This document shows, piece by piece, positions 5,759 through 6,513 of a DNA stretch of 6,513 nucleotides (position 1 is the stretch's first letter; each line of letters begins with the position of its first letter). The position numbers and the translations under genes were made by a program. Below the pieces are notes generated by a model that worked only from the letters and a program-made list of their open reading frames with translations, was not told the origin of the DNA and searched no databases. This DNA is from an uncultured Ruminococcus sp. (GTDB lineage: Bacteria > Bacillota > Clostridia > Oscillospirales > CAG-272), in the NCBI GenBank assembly GCA_902778985.1, contig CACYZS010000068.1, positions 1 through 6,513 of the forward strand. The letters are read 5' to 3'.

Positions 5759-6513
5759 TTCTTGTTGTAAATACGGATCTTCGGGATCACGTCGCCGTAA
5801 ATGGCGTCGTTGCACGCGTAGACCATGCAGTCCTTGTGGTTCTGGAAGAGCGAGCAGGGGACGCGGCAGGTCACCTCGCCGTGCAGGACGCGGCGGAGCA
5901 TCGCGGCAAGCCAGTCGCGGGGCATCAGGATCCGGATGCGCTCGGACGAATAGATCTCCTTCATACCGACCGTGATGCACTTTTTCGGGATCGCCTCCAG
6001 GTTGGCGCCGCAGTTCATGTACGCGTTGATGGTGCGCGTTTCGCGCGTGATGTTGAGGACGCGCGTCGGACGGGCAAGGAACTCCTCGTTGGTGCAGACC
6101 TCGTCGGGTTCGGGCGGCTCGTTGAAGGCGAAGTGGCCGTTGATGCCGATCCCGCCCCAGGTCATATCGGGCACGCCGTACTTCTCGATCAGGCGCAGGC
6201 ACATTCCGGGATCGTCGGGATCCGGGAAGTACCGGTTCTCGGGCAGTACGTTCAACTCGTCGTCGATCAGGCTGTAGAAGATCCGCTCCATACCGCCGCG
6301 GAACGAGAGGGGATCAGACCTCGGGATATACTTCCCGTCGTCGCCGACGTACTCGTCCATATTCATAAACACGCAGTTTTTCAGGCTGATCCTGTATTTG
6401 TTGATCAGGTAGACCAGCACGCTGTACCCGCCGAGCGGGCCGTAGGGAACGATCATAAAGGTCGTTTTTCCCTTCGCGTTGTTCTCCTTGATCAGATCGA
6501 GCATTTCAAGCGC
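5755..6513 (-). CDS. nagB: NagB-like sugar-phosphate deaminase/isomerase, 5' end outside window
   Basis: The last 252 codons are visible; the frame stays open to the window edge (A-L-E before the Met at 6504), so the Met at 6504 is internal and perhaps about 20 residues are missing. The protein belongs to the glucosamine-6-phosphate deaminase/isomerase fold, converting a hexosamine 6-phosphate to a ketose 6-phosphate plus ammonia. N-M-D-E-Y (Asp codon 6357-6355) matches the catalytic Asp72 region of E. coli NagB, and G-H-F-A-F-N-E-P matches its His143/Glu148 loop. Two departures stand out: the position of E. coli Asp141 is Asn (6141-6139), and the T-G-G-T-P phosphate loop is replaced by V-P-Y-G-P-L-G-G. 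It is a diverged member, longer in its middle section than E. coli NagB, and could act on another amino sugar phosphate. Its TGA overlaps the deacetylase ATG. Confidence 0.82.
   Translation of the reverse strand, partial: ALEMLDLIKENNAKGKTTFMIVPYGPLGGYSVLVYLINKYRISLKNCVFMNMDEYVGDDGKYIPRSDPLSFRGGMERIFYSLIDDELNVLPENRYFPDPDDPGMCLRLIEKYGVPDMTWGGIGINGHFAFNEPPEPDEVCTNEEFLARPTRVLNITRETRTINAYMNCGANLEAIPKKCITVGMKEIYSSERIRILMPRDWLAAMLRRVLHGEVTCRVPCSLFQNHKDCMVYACNDAIYGDVIPKIRIYNKK

Noticed and set aside
4574..5770. Plus-strand open frame (398 codons) opposite the deacetylase
   Set aside because: It mirrors almost the full NagA-like gene, and its composition (many Arg, Asp, Val) is typical of an antisense frame.
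5759..6202. N-terminal extension of the deacetylase frame to 6202
   Set aside because: It overlaps the NagB-like gene in another frame, is His/Arg/Pro-rich, and would add about 148 residues not found in NagA; the ATGA overlap at 5758 marks the real start.

Overview
The window reads as an accessory carbohydrate-use locus of an uncultured member of the Bacillota, probably a gut-type Clostridia. The taxonomy is inferred from strong AAGGAG ribosome binding sites, short clostridial-style lipoprotein signal peptides ending in VSC, tightly overlapping genes and a fairly GC-rich base composition. No rRNA, tRNA, mobile element or CRISPR array was seen.

Positions 1-184 are non-coding as far as can be judged. 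They hold nested inverted repeats (4-68) and an extended -10 promoter (130-138). This promoter feeds a two-gene plus-strand unit. The first gene (185-1348) is a lipid-anchored esterase of the sialate O-acetylesterase/CE6-like type. The second (1393-2700) is a lipid-anchored GDSL/SGNH hydrolase with a C-terminal beta-rich domain. Both should sit on the outer face of the membrane and probably remove acyl groups from a glycan.

An 11-bp-stem bidirectional terminator (2827-2866) separates this unit from a convergent minus-strand operon. In transcription order the operon encodes a NagB-like sugar-phosphate deaminase/isomerase (cut off by the window edge at 6513), a NagA-like N-acetylhexosamine-6-phosphate deacetylase (5758 to 4580), and a DUF4091/GH123-type glycoside hydrolase (4583 to 2865). 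The genes overlap by a few bases (ATGA and GTGA junctions), so translation is probably coupled. The hydrolase gene is split by one in-frame TAG at 4239-4241; both halves still look like the family, and the catalytic Asp-Glu pair is intact.

The inferred pathway: the surface esterases de-acylate an extracellular amino-sugar glycan, the GH123-like enzyme (no export signal) frees N-acetylhexosamine from imported fragments, and the NagA/NagB pair feeds it into central metabolism. The NagA-like and NagB-like proteins both depart from the E. coli enzymes in substrate- or phosphate-contact regions, and GH123 is known for beta-N-acetylgalactosaminidase activity. The pathway may therefore handle GalNAc or a modified hexosamine rather than plain GlcNAc. 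The points most worth checking are the amber interruption and these active-site departures.
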